DNA of 64,000 bases from Catonia carolina. Lineage: Eukaryota > Arthropoda > Insecta > Hemiptera > Achilidae. Below, piece by piece: positions 33,387-43,345 of the stretch. The notes under the pieces were generated by a model, which worked only from the letters and a program-made list of their open reading frames with translations, was not told the DNA's origin and ran no database searches. A program made the position numbers and the translations under genes. How positions within the stretch are numbered: position 1 is the first letter of the stretch; the number at the start of each line of letters is the position of its first letter. The DNA lies in the NCBI GenBank assembly GCA_035578175.1, contig JAQMRL010000014.1, positions 14,211,774 to 14,275,773 on the forward strand, given 5' to 3'.

Positions 33387-33961
33387 TGTCGCCGACTCCC
33401 CTACCAACATTAGCGCCTGCAGACGGTTCCACTACCTGCCTGCCGCGCGGAGCGCTACAGTCACGCAGAGCCAACAGTGCCTCCCCTCCACTATGAATTG
33501 GACTCGCCGGAGGGAGATTTAAGCGACAGCCCTGGCCCGCGAAAGTGACTCTTCAATCAACTCTCAACCGGAGAAGATTAAGAAAGAAGAGCTCCAGAAG
33601 AAGAGCCCAGCCGAGACCGGACGCACCATCCCTGGTCTACGCTACCGGTGAGGGGCGCTACATTCCCGCAACGGTCAGCCTTCGCTGACCCGGAGAGAAC
33701 CGCATCGGCCGCGCTTTCCATAGACGGCCTACGCCATTCCGACACTGTGAGGCTCTAGGGGCCACCACTGTCACACTGCAGTGGGGACCCAACAGCCGTT
33801 GAGGGAAGGCTAGGCCTGAACCCAGTAGCTGAGCCGTCACTCTTCGAGCTCCACTTCCATCACGCCGGCTCGCCGCTTCCGACCGCCAACAACGGCCCAT
33901 TTCAAGGCCACTAATTTTTCAAACAAGGTTTTGCCACGTGTCGTCGGCCCGGTCGACGACA
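33387..33961 (+). mobile_element. Solo LTR 2
   Basis: 575 bp, TGTCGCCGAC to GTCGACGACA, with a 4-bp duplication ATAG (33383-33386, 33962-33965). GC-rich like LTR 1, with a weakened histone-like stem-loop (GGCCCATTTCAAGGCC at 33894-33909). It lies just downstream of ropporin exon 3 in intron 3, preceded by an (AAT)n run at 33340. Confidence 0.8.
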
Positions 33962-33965
33962 ATAG

Positions 33966-34394
33966 ATAGGGAATCAAGAGAATGCCTTTTGCGTATGGAT
34001 GGCCTGTGAGGATGGGAAGAGAATTCCGACATTGCTGCCAACTTCAACAGTGAGACACTATATTTTACTACCGTGCAATTGTACTGTTTGATAACCACAT
34101 GTTCCCTTGCAATTAATATTGTACTTCGTTGAGACTGACACTTTTGCCACTTAACCCCATGTCTTTTTAAATTTTTCTTAACGTACACAGTTTCCAACTA
34201 ATATTTAAACCGGTAATAACTTTTCACATGTCGGCATCACTTTCTCATTGCTATAATCGTTTCTTTTTTTTACCAGGTTTCAAAAAACCTGTTGAAAAGA
34301 AATATCTTCTTCACTGTCTTTAATCTCCTTCTTTATTTCGAATTGTCGAAAAGAAACATCACAGTAGTTAGTCGCTCGCTCACGCCTTTTATTA
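33966..34394. other. Intron DNA, nothing assigned
   Basis: No supported exon; the minus-strand open frame at 33919-34197 has no recognisable domain. Confidence 0.3.
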
Positions 34395-34715
34395 AGAGGC
34401 ACGGAAAGGTATTTTTGTTAAGCTTCAACTTCACAACATTTTATTACAATGGATATTAGATTTCATTCAGCATTGTGAACAGTTCAACCGCGTTTTCGAG
34501 AAACCGACATTTCCGTTTGCGGTAAACAACAGTTAGTTATTCGTACAGTTAACCTACAAAAGGTTCCGCGATATACTGTATGTTCTCTAAGTATAGATTA
34601 CATTGTTGTGGTGGCGAACTGATACCAAAGCAGTTCCGCATGTGCACTGATGCTTTCCCCCTTTATCCCTCGTTAAAACCACATGCACACTCGTGACTCA
34701 AGTAACTATAGCCAT
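34395..34715 (-). repeat. Interspersed repeat V, copy 2
   Basis: Inverted counterpart of 19705-20060; shares AAAGGTTCCGCGATATACTG and the GCACTGATGCTTTCCCC region. Confidence 0.65.
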
Positions 34716-34892
34716 CCCTAGCTTCCGAGAAACCAAAAAGAAAAAATGAAAAACAGGATAGCTGGACGGACCTACTTAGTGGAAAAAAGGCAGCAGAACA
34801 GATCAAAATCCTTAATTTACTCCAAGCCTATCCAAGGGGACTCTAAGGATTTTGACGCCAAGGGGAGTCAAAATATATATCTAAAGAAGAAA

Positions 34893-35178
34893 ATCTCATG
34901 AGAAACACTCGCACAACTTTCTCTTGCCAATCCAAAGGTGAAATCTGCATTAAAAGGGACAAGATTTGAGTCTGTGGAAGCTGTAAAAGAGAAGCGAAAC
35001 GTGTCCTGAAGGAGCTGACAGAAGATGACTTCCAGCACTGTTTCCAACGATGAAAAATTCGCATGGAGCGTTGTAGATAGAGAAGAAGTGCATATTGAAG
35101 GTGACAATAATTGATTATATATAAAATTAAAATTAAATTTTTTACGTCAGCCTAGTTATTTAATAACCACACCTTGTA
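34893..35178 (+). mobile_element. R end fused to a mariner family 2 fragment
   Basis: 34893-34936 is a minus-strand R terminus (AAACACTCGCACAACTTTCT). From 34937 the sequence is the last ~240 bp of mariner family 2, including GAAGGTGACAATAA and the TIR ending CACACCTTGTA. The frame is broken (a base is missing in the KEKAARVL segment). Confidence 0.75.
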
Positions 35179-35243
35179 GAATAATAAAATATTTAGTGTA
35201 TACATTTTTCTGAAGGAAAGACAATGAATGGAGTTTTTTTCAG

Positions 35244-35437
35244 ATCTATTTCATGTACTACCAGAAGAGGGATATGATTCAAATGCAGGATTGATGGTGT
35301 GGGAAAATGTTCAGCCACCGACTCAAAGATCTTTAACACCAAGGCCATCTGAAGAAGGCAAGACGTCAGAACAAGGCTTAATGGTTTATGATGGTGTTAC
35401 TGATTCGATTACACCTAGCTTTCTTACTGATGAAGAG
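35244..35437 (+). CDS. ROPN1L: Ropporin-1-like protein, exon 4 (extension)
   Basis: TTTTTTTCAG at 35243, then 2 + 192 nt: residue 224 (split) and 225-288. Reads LFHVLPEEGYDSNAGLMVWE ... GLMVYDGVTDSI ... FLTDEE, with a repeated GLMV(W/Y)(E/D) motif. Donor GAG|GTAATA at 35437, phase 0. I do not recognise this segment; it is beyond the end of canonical ropporin. The phase fit with exons 3 and 5 and clean splice sites support membership. Confidence 0.75.
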
Positions 35438-35559
35438 GTAATATTTAGTAATAGACTAAAAAGCCGTTAATTTTATTAATATCAGTTTTTTTCTTAATAG
35501 GACCAATTTTAGACCACGCGAGGTGACTTCAGACGTTTCTGGAAGCATTGGTTTTTCCT

Positions 35560-36376
35560 CGGGTGTTTTATTAATGACGCAACCCTGATTATAAGAAGAT
35601 AGAAGTAATACATCGGTAAATTTTCTGTTCCCCAATCGGTATGTTAGCAACAGTGTACTCAAGGCCAACTACCTTAGACAGTTAAAATGTTCCAGTCAAG
35701 CATTAGTGTGGTGACAGCAGTCGTTTCGTTATATTGTGTCAGCAATGGTTTTTTTTTCAAGGAATAACGCGTGTTTATTGTTGAGATATACATAGCGAGT
35801 AAATCTTACAAATGTGTGCAAGATAAGTTTCAGTTGAAATTTCCCCGTTCTGCCGTTCCGAATAAATCGTCAATATTGCGTTTGATAAATAAATTCCGTA
35901 GAACTGGGAGCGTACTCGATGAGAAACCACCTCGCCAGTCAACAAAGTTAACCGCCGAAGTTGTCAAAGATTTGAAAAATCGTTTGACTCAATCACCTAA
36001 AAAATCGCTTAGAAGATTATCATCGGAAGCTGGACTAACATTAACTACTGTTTTCAGAGCTACGAAAAAGTTACATTTGCATCCTTATCGCGTTGGCGTA
36101 ACTCATGAACTGAAAGCTACAGACCATCATACCATCATATCGTATCGTATGTTATGTTTAGTTCTTCCTTGGAAAAAACCATTGCTGACACAATATTTTT
36201 ATAACGAAACGACTGCTGTCACCACACTAATGCTAGACTGGAACATTTTAACTGTGTTGGGTAGTTGGGCTTGAGTACACTGTTGCCAACATACCGATTG
36301 TGGGACAGAAAATTTACCGATGTATTACTTATATCTTCTTATAATCAGGGTTGCGTCCTAAATAAAACACCCGTTA
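35560..36376 (+). mobile_element. Internally deleted Tc1/mariner-type element with ~200-bp TIRs
   Basis: The left GGGTGTTTTATTAATGACGC / AACCCTGATTATAAG stretch is mirrored at 36340-36372, and TIR pairing continues inward (GCAACAGTGTACTCAAG, CAGCAGTCGTTTCGTTATA). It encloses only the N-terminal part of a transposase. Confidence 0.7.
35771..36160 (+). pseudogene. Transposase N-terminal (helix-turn-helix) fragment
   Basis: VFIVEIY-like start, then SYKCVQDKFQLKFPRSAVPN KSSILRLINKFRRTGSV and LRRLSSEAGLTLTTVFRATK: the paired HTH DNA-binding region of a widespread insect Tc1/mariner-like transposase. It runs straight into the right TIR, so the whole catalytic domain is deleted. Confidence 0.75.
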
Positions 36377-36398
36377 TTAGGAAATTTTCCCTGAATAG

Positions 36399-36532
36399 AT
36401 TGACCACTTGCTGCGCTGAAGAGTATCTCGGTAGTCTCTTTGACCTTGTTTTCGCCGATGTGGATTTTTGGTTCAAGAAGAAGAAGAAAAAAAGGCAAAG
36501 AAAACGAGGAGGAAAGTTCTCGCCATCTCCAG
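36399..36532 (+). other. Possible cryptic or alternative exon in ropporin intron 4
   Basis: A good donor (CCAG|GTAAAT at 36532) ends an open stretch rich in Lys/Arg codons, with an acceptor-like TTTTCCCTGAATAG before 36399. Its length (134 nt) does not keep the phase between exons 4 and 5; a later AG at 36421 would. Only transcript reads could settle it. Confidence 0.2.
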
Positions 36533-36579
36533 GTAAATTGAGTGATCTTGTGAAAGTTTTGCAGGAACACCTGGTATAA

Positions 36580-37080
36580 CCTTGATCTCCGCTTAATGTC
36601 TGCTCTGTTGATGCTTTTCTTAGTGTAATGTACTCTTCCGGTAAAGAATCTATATTTATCAACTTTCTTGAAGAACAGTTAAGGAGGTCTCAACGCCCTA
36701 TCTCTACCATGTTAACATTTGACCCGTTTTTTCAGGAATGGTTAGACATAATTACTCCAAATTTTCAACACATATTTACGAATATATTTTGTAACTTGTA
36801 CTCGGTCGATTGTTGGTACGATTATTTTAAAAAAGAAACATTTTTTTTTGCCGAGGTACACATAGTAAATTCAACATTTCATGCTAGAAAAAAAGTAATA
36901 ACAGAGAAATCGATTGCATTAAAAGTTGTAAAACATATCCAGTGAGGTGCATGCAAATTTCAAGAGATTATCTCCGCCCGATGCTGAGAAAACGGGTCTT
37001 CTGTATTAAAAAGTGACTTTTCGGTAAAACGGGTTTAAAAATTTATTTTCAAAAATAATGAATACATAAAATTACAGTTT
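36580..37080. other. Intron DNA, nothing assigned
   Basis: An AT-rich open frame at 36628-36945 has no recognisable domain and no splice context. Confidence 0.3.
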
Positions 37081-37084
37081 ATTC

Positions 37085-37410
37085 CATCGGGTTGGTTTAG
37101 AGACAAAGTAGTCGCCTAAATCAGCTGTTTAACAGCTGATTTTTGGAGACGAAGGTTCCTGGTTCAAATCCTAGTAAAGGTAGTTATTTTTATATGGATT
37201 TGAATGCTAGACAGTGGTTACCAGTGTACTTAGATGGTTGGGATTCAACTAAACATAGGCCTACTCTCTCAGGAATGGTCGGCCTGGGTCTGTACAAGAC
37301 TACACCTCATTTACATGTCATCCTCATCTCATCGGGTCATGGGGTTGCTTACTGTTCTGAATTGAACAGATTGCAACGTACATACATTAGGATTAGGGAT
37401 TAAATAAAAA
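37085..37410 (+). mobile_element. tRNA-derived SINE (family 2)
   Basis: An A-box-like GTTGGTTTAGAGACAAAG and a B-box GGTTCAAATCC are spaced as in tRNA genes. They are followed by a unique body (TATGGATTTGAATGCTAGAC ... GTACAAGACTACACCTCATT) and an AT-rich tail ending ATTAGGGATTAAATAAAA. The open frame across it is incidental. Confidence 0.7.
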
Positions 37411-38000
37411 AAAATTAGTTTGACTTACACTTTCATTGGCATGCCTTCTAAATCTTGATACTAATAGATTGTATTCTTCAATAAAGTGCTGCCCAAAATA
37501 GCATGAAAGAACAGCACAAAAATTCCCTACTAAGTAATGAAAAAAGCTGGAGCATTAATAATGTGAATTGAAATGGAACGCGCCAATACACTAAATGTTA
37601 TGGCACTAATACACTGGGTCATGACACTAATAAATAAAAAGTGGCATATATAAAAAACTACTCATCATATTTTAATAAATTTTGTCTTAAATTAAACAAA
37701 AAAACTATTAGAATATACAAATTCTACAAAAAAACAAAATTTGAAATTTTTCACCAAAATTGGATTGAGACTCCCCTTATTTCATTTTTACAGTTGCTTT
37801 AAGATTCCATGTTCCATCATGTCTGCAATTGGATACATTGATTACAAGCTACATCGGACCTAAGCCATCCTATACAGCCACTTTGCAAATTGGCCGAACT
37901 AAGATTAATTTCCTTCAGACTCTGGCTTACATCGGGCAAAATGCAAAGTGTTCAGCTAGTGCGCAACGTGGCCGATTTCGGGCCTTTACCGTAATATATA
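37411..38000. other. Intron DNA, nothing assigned
   Basis: AT-rich with no exon-like frame. Confidence 0.3.
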
Positions 38001-38177
38001 TAAAATGACGGGGACAAATAATTCCTCCGAATTAACGAAAATTTCGAATTAGACCAGTTTGAAATACCAAGGTTTCACTGTATTTTATCCCGATAGGTCA
38101 ATATTTTGCGGACCTCACATAAACGTCCCACGGAACACAGTTTCAGAATCGCTGATATAGGAAAATTGTGAAATAGT
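38001..38177 (-). repeat. Tigger-like end, left copy of a direct repeat
   Basis: AAATGACGGGGACAAATAAT to AATCGCTGATATAGGAAAATTG is repeated at 39112-39292. Read inverted it starts CAGTGAAACCTTGGTATTTC, a pogo/Tigger-type terminus. The two copies directly flank the palindromic mariner. Confidence 0.7.
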
Positions 38178-38179
38178 TA

Positions 38180-39105
38180 CGAGGTGTGGCTATTACATAA
38201 CGAGACTGACGTAAAAAAATTTATTTTAATTTTATACATAATCACTTATTGTCACCTTCAATATACACTGTTTCTCTATCCCTACAACGCCCCATGCGAA
38301 TTTTTCATGGTTGGAAACAGTGCTGAAAGTCATCTTCTGTCAGCTCCTTCAGGACACGTGCCGCTTTCTCTTTTACAGCTTCCACAGACTCAAATCTCGT
38401 CCCTTTTAATGCAGATTTCACCTTAGGGAACAGGTAGAAGATAATAACATGTGACGAAACGTGATTTTTTACTTATGTTCCGGAAACGAAGCGCCAATCC
38501 ATGCACTGGAAGAGCCGAACTTCACCGAGAGCCAAAAAAGCTCGAATGAGTAAGTCAAAATTTAAGCAATGATGATTGTTTTTTTATATCCATGGAATTG
38601 TGTACCTCAACTGGGTTCCTGAAGGTCAAACAATTAATCAATATTACTACCTTGAAGTACTTTCTAAACTACGTCAAAAAGTAGGGAAAAAACGCCCCGA
38701 AATGTGGAAGGACAAATCATGGGTTCTCCACCAAGACAATGCGCCAGCTCATTCCGCGTTATCTGTCAAGAGGTTCCTAGCCAAGTACAGCATCTCAGTG
38801 TTAGAACATCCACCTTATTCACCAGATCTTGCACTGTGTGACTTCTATCTGTTCCTTAAGGTGAAGTCTGCATTAAAAGGGACTAGATTTGAGTCTGTGG
38901 AAACTGTAAAAGAGAAAGCGGCACGTGTCCTATAGGAGCTGACAGAAGAGTACTTCCAGCACTGTTTCCAGGAATAAAAAATTCGCATGGAGCGTTGTAG
39001 GGATAGAGAAGGAGTGTACATTGAAGGTGACAATAAGTGATTATGTATAAAATTAAAATTAAATTTTTTACTACCTCAGTCTCGTTATTTAATAGTCACA
39101 CCTCG
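38180..39105. mobile_element. Palindromic mariner family 2, copy 1
   Basis: 926 bp with TA at both sides (38178-38179, 39106-39107). Both termini are the 3' end of the same mariner: 38180-38437 is an inverted copy of 38848-39105. The 410-bp spacer holds the transposase from just before its first catalytic Asp in plus orientation. No 5' terminus exists. This is a structurally unusual, foldback form. Confidence 0.9.
38466..39043 (+). pseudogene. Mariner family 2 transposase, C-terminal two-thirds
   Basis: Reads from a CDET-like first motif through HGIVYLNWVPEGQTINQ, HQDNAPAHSALSVKRFLAK and PPYSPDLALCDFYLF to REGVYIEGDNK. The second and third Asp of a DD34D triad are kept (34 residues apart). 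Stops interrupt it after the first motif and at KAARVL. N-terminal DNA-binding domain absent. Confidence 0.8.
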
Positions 39106-39111
39106 TATACA

Positions 39112-39292
39112 AAATGACGGGGACAAATAATTCCTCCGAATTAACTAAAATTTCGAATTACATCAGTTCGAAATACGAAGGTTTCACTGTATTATTATTA
39201 TTCTTATTATCTGACAGGTCAATATTTTTCGGACCTTACATAACGTCCCACGGACCACAGTTTCAGAATCGCTGATATAGGAAAATTGTGAC
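39112..39292 (-). repeat. Tigger-like end, right copy of a direct repeat
   Basis: Direct copy of 38001-38177 with small indels (extra ATTATTATT run). Confidence 0.7.
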
Positions 39293-39385
39293 AGATTTTA
39301 TTGGTCAGTATTTGAAAGAGGCCTGAATTTAAAAAAAAAAAACTGTTGTAACACATCAGACTAATGAATTTGAAACTGTTGGCAG

Positions 39386-39650
39386 GCTTTGAATTACACA
39401 TTTGACAAAGAAGCGTTCAACAATGCGTCACCTGAAGAACGGAAACAGATGATGATAAGGTACCACCAGATTCAAGCGAGAAGGCAAAAATTGAAAGACG
39501 AACAAGACGCTTTATTACCTGAACAGCTTACCGATGAAGAATTTGTGAAGCATGTAAAAGAGACCGATGAAAAACTCGTGCAGAAGAAGAAGGAAGTGGA
39601 TCAAGAACATATCACCGATTTATTGGAAGGCGTCCAAAAAACATCCGATG
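39386..39650 (+). CDS. ROPN1L: Ropporin-1-like protein, exon 5 (helical extension)
   Basis: TTGGCAG at 39385, phase 0 start, residues 289-376 plus one base. NNASPEERKQMMIRYHQIQA then RRQKLKDEQDALLPEQL and KHVKETDEKLVQKKKEVDQE: highly charged, predicted helix or coiled coil. Donor GATG|GTAAAT at 39650 leaves phase 1, matching exon 6. Function of this part unknown; a coiled coil would suit assembly within an axonemal complex (inference). Confidence 0.75.
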
Positions 39651-39924
39651 GTAAATATTCTAATTATACATTTTATCTTTAAAAGATACACATGATTTTT
39701 CTTGCCAATATAAATAATAAAAAATATAGTCTTAAGTTTAAGCATGAGTAAAAAGTCCCTTCTATGAGCCGACACGGCTTATAGCTGGTGACAATTTTTT
39801 TCTAAAGAAAACGAGTCGGCTCAAGAAATCACATTGCGTGTTCACTTAACTTGAGGTTATCTTTCCTCGTGATAAGATCAAATCCACTGAGCTTTCGTAA
39901 GAAGAAAAGCTAAGTAAGAAAGCT

Positions 39925-40270
39925 ACTCTTTCGGAGGAATAGGAGGAATCGAATGACACTATTTTTTTTCAAAATTCCTACTTTGTTTTCTGGAGTTTTG
40001 GTTTTGAGCCATTTCGATCGATAAGGAACTTCAAACCCAATGATTTCTGTATCTACTCTTTAAGAGGAATCGGATGACACTATTTTTGTTTCCAAATCCG
40101 ACTGATTTCTTGACTTCTGGTTTGGGCCACTTTTGGTCGATCAGGAACTTAAACCCAGAGATTTCGGTATCTACTCTTACAGGGGAATCGAATGACACTG
40201 TTTTTGTTTCCAAATTCCGAATTTGATTTCTTGACTTCCAGTTTTGGGCCACTTCCAGTCGAAATCAGAA
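39925..40270 (+). repeat. ~120-bp tandem repeat, three units
   Basis: GGAATCGAATGACACT recurs at 39946, 40067 and 40185, followed each time by TTTTTGTTTCCAAAT-like and GGGCCACTT-like blocks. Located in ropporin intron 5. Confidence 0.8.
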
Positions 40271-40339
40271 TTCTAAACTTAAATTTTTGTGTTTTGGAGT
40301 TTAGGTCCTTAGCCGAATAAAATTCTCTACAAATTGTAT

Positions 40340-40719
40340 TGAATATTTTTCTTTGTTTATAGGCAATTTAACAGAGTTATTGTAGTCCAAACGCAAAAAA
40401 GTGTGTTTTTGACCCTAACATGTTTTGCTTTATACCGTTTTCCTCCTAAACTATTGGAGATAGAGTCCTGGGACAGGTTTTATACGATTTTTCAGCTCAT
40501 TTTACATAAAACTTATCTAATTAACAAACTCAATTAACACCCTAAAAATTTCAGTGTGAGTTAACTTCACTGAGGGAGCTGAATTTCAGGTGAAATCTTT
40601 GACTCTGTGTAACTCGCCAACAAAGCATTTTCGAACCCATGTTTATATTGAACTTTTTTCATTATTTTGATGAGAGGAATAAGCTTGTGTAGTGTAGCGA
40701 TTCCTCCTGAAACACCCTG
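40340..40719 (-). mobile_element. Terminal fragment of an element related to the DD41D transposon
   Basis: Contains diverged forms of the same subterminal motifs (ACTCGCCAACAAAGC, ATTATTTTGATGAGAGGAA) and ends CACCCTG followed by TA, directly abutting the next element at 40724. Confidence 0.55.
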
Positions 40720-40723
40720 TATA

Positions 40724-43207
40724 CAGGGTGTCTCACGAATAACCCGACAAACTTCTAAGGTGGTTTCCTCTCATCAAAACAATGAAAAAAATTATCTAAA
40801 CATGGGTCCGGAAACGCTTCGTTAGCGAGTTACGGCTAGCGAATATTTCACCCTGGGTTCAGAACATACGCCTAAATAAAGTCATCCTAGAGGTCTAGGA
40901 ACCCAATTTTATGAGTAGATTTGATGGTTTCTTATGTATTTCGACCCGAAAAATTGAACAGAGTAAGTTCCAGAACCATACCTCCAGTAGTTTTTGTCAT
41001 ATCCAATGAAAAACGGACAAATCTGTGCATGAAAATACGTTTTTTTTAGGTTTAAAGAACAATAACTGTGTTAAATGGCGAACAAATGTGTAAATTTATT
41101 TAGCAAAACGTGTAGAGATGTTAATTCTGAAGAGAATGATGTAAAATAGGCCAATAATAAACAAACACACAGTTTAAAAAATTTATGTTTAATTAAATCA
41201 ACACATACGAAAACTAAGACTGAAAATTTATTTGCGGTTTATTTGCGAATACAATATTCAGTCAATTAAATAATTACAAAAATTTACATTATAAAACATT
41301 GTAGTTTGAGAAACAAGATTTTAAAAATACAGCGTCAATTGAATTGATTTTAGTTTATTGAAAATAAATAAATAAATAATGAAAATAAATAAGAGTTGGC
41401 AACACTGCTGCAAAAACAATTGAATCCTAGTTATTGTACAGCCTTCCGACAATAGAGTTGTCGCAGTAACTAGTCTGTCATCTTTGGTTTGTGCAGTGTA
41501 TGTGTATTATTGTATTATTTGTATTTCATTCGTGGTTTTTAACGATAAGATCCCATTCGCATTTTCAAATGAAGAGTACGCAGATATTGTTTTCGTGAAT
41601 GGTTTTGCCAATGGAAATAGTCGGGCAGCTAAACGTGAATATGAAAGACCATTTCCGAATAGAAGAAGACCTACTCAAGAAACATTTGCATCGGTTTTCA
41701 ATAACTTACGAACAAATGGATCTTTTCCAACAGTTTCTTGTTCGCGTGAACGTCCTGTAATACAGCTTGTACGCGAACAAGATAATATCATTGACATGAT
41801 ACAGCGTAGTCCTCAACTTAGCACTCGCCGACTTTCAAATAGATTAAACATATCTCGTAGTACAGTCTGGAGAACATTGAAAGAAAACAACTTTTATCCA
41901 TATCATTTACAAAAAGTTCAAAATCTTCATCCAGGTGATAGTGCATTAAGTTTACAATTTTGTCGATGGGTGTTAGAAAATCGAAATAATGTAAATTGTA
42001 TTTTATTCACGGACGAATCGTTGTTTACAAGATACGGAATTCTAAACTTGAAAAATAGTCACCGGTGGTCAACTGAAAATCCAAAAGCAGTTGTAGAGTC
42101 AAACTTTCAAATTCGATTTTCTATAAATGTATGGTGTGGTATAATTGGGGACCAGGTAATTGGCCCATTTATTTTTGAAAACCGCCTTACAGGTCTTGTG
42201 TATAAAGACTTTTTAGAGAATCAACTACCAGTTCTACTTGAAGATGTACCACTTGAAAGAAGACATCAAATGATATTCCATCATGATGGCGTACCGGCAC
42301 ATTATTCACAAAATGTTAGAGATCACTTGCAGATAAGTTTTCCGGGCAGATGGATTGGTCGAGGAGGACCAATTCATTGGCCTCCTAAGTCCCCTGATTT
42401 AAATCCCTTGGGTTATTACCTTTGGGTTCATTTAAAGCAGCTAGTATATGCAGAACCAGTTAATTCCAAAGAAGAATTATTGAACCGAATTTTAAACGCG
42501 TGTGAACTACTTAAGAACAACCGAGATGGTATCAGAAAGACTACACGTGGTTTTATTAAACGCGCTAGATTGTGCACAAATGACCAAGGAAATCATTTTG
42601 AACGCCATTTGTAAGGTATGGATATTGAAATAAAAGATTCAGCAATTAGGCTAAAATGTTTTGTGTTTACCAAGAACGTTAATTAAAAAGATATTGCATT
42701 TTCTGTCTTATTTTTCGTATGTGTTGATTTAATTAAACATAAATTTTTTTAACTTTGGGTTTGCTTATTATTGGCCTATTTTACATCATTCTCTTCAGAA
42801 TTAAAATCTCTATAAGTTTTGCTAAATAAATTTACACATTTATTAGCCATTTAACACAGTTATTGTTCTTCAAACCTAAAAAATGTATTTTTATGCACAG
42901 ATTTGTCCGTTTTTCATTGGATATTACGAAAACTACGGGAGGTATGGTTCTGGAACTTACTCTATTCAATTTTTCTGGTCGAAATACATACAATCATACA
43001 ACCATCAAATCTACTCACAAAATTGGGTTCCTAGACCTCTAGGATGACTTTATTTAGGCGTATGTTCTGAACCCAGGGCGAAATCTTTTGCTAGCCGTTA
43101 CTCGCTAACGAAGCGTTTCCGGACCCATGTTTAGATAAACTTTTTACATTATTTTGATGAGAGGAAACCACCTTAGAAGTTTGTCAGGTTACTCGTGAGA
43201 TACCATG
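40724..43207 (+). mobile_element. 2.5-kb Tc1/mariner-type element with long TIRs (DD41D type)
   Basis: TA on both sides; ends CAGGGTGTCTCACGAATAAC / GAGATACCATG with inverted repeats extending ~450 bp inward (ACGCCTAAATAAAGTCATCC, AATTTTATGAGTAGATTTGA and their mirror images). One long transposase frame lies between them. It is located in ropporin intron 5. Confidence 0.85.
41484..42614 (+). pseudogene. DD41D-type transposase lacking the third catalytic Asp
   Basis: About 355 residues resemble rosa-like/Tc1-mariner transposases: an N-terminal FSNEEYADIVFVNGFANGN and GNSRAAKREYE segment, HTH (STRRLSNRLNISRSTVWRTL), then the DDE core. First Asp in LFTDESLF, second in FHHDGVPAHYS. The third site reads SPDLNPLGYYLW, where Asp is expected in place of Gly: a one-base GAT-to-GGT change. 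41 residues separate the second and third sites. No ATG opens the conserved region (AACGATAAG where a start would be expected). The frame is otherwise free of stops, so inactivation may be recent. Confidence 0.85.
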
Positions 43208-43345
43208 TATATAAAAAAGTAATATAATATGTTGTATATAATATAAAATATTTATATGTATATTTCTATTTTGGTTTCTTTTCTTTTATATTATAGTTTA
43301 AATTCTTTTATATTAAATTGAATTGAATCGAAACAATTGTTACAG

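Noticed and set aside
35456..35668. Minus-strand frame near ropporin exon 4
   Set aside because: It is the terminal inverted repeat of the 35560-36376 element; its mirror is the frame at 36265.
36628..36945. 105-residue plus-strand frame
   Set aside because: AT-driven composition, no acceptor/donor pair keeping ropporin phase.
37143..37403. 86-residue plus-strand frame
   Set aside because: Coincides with a SINE body that starts with tRNA-like promoter boxes.
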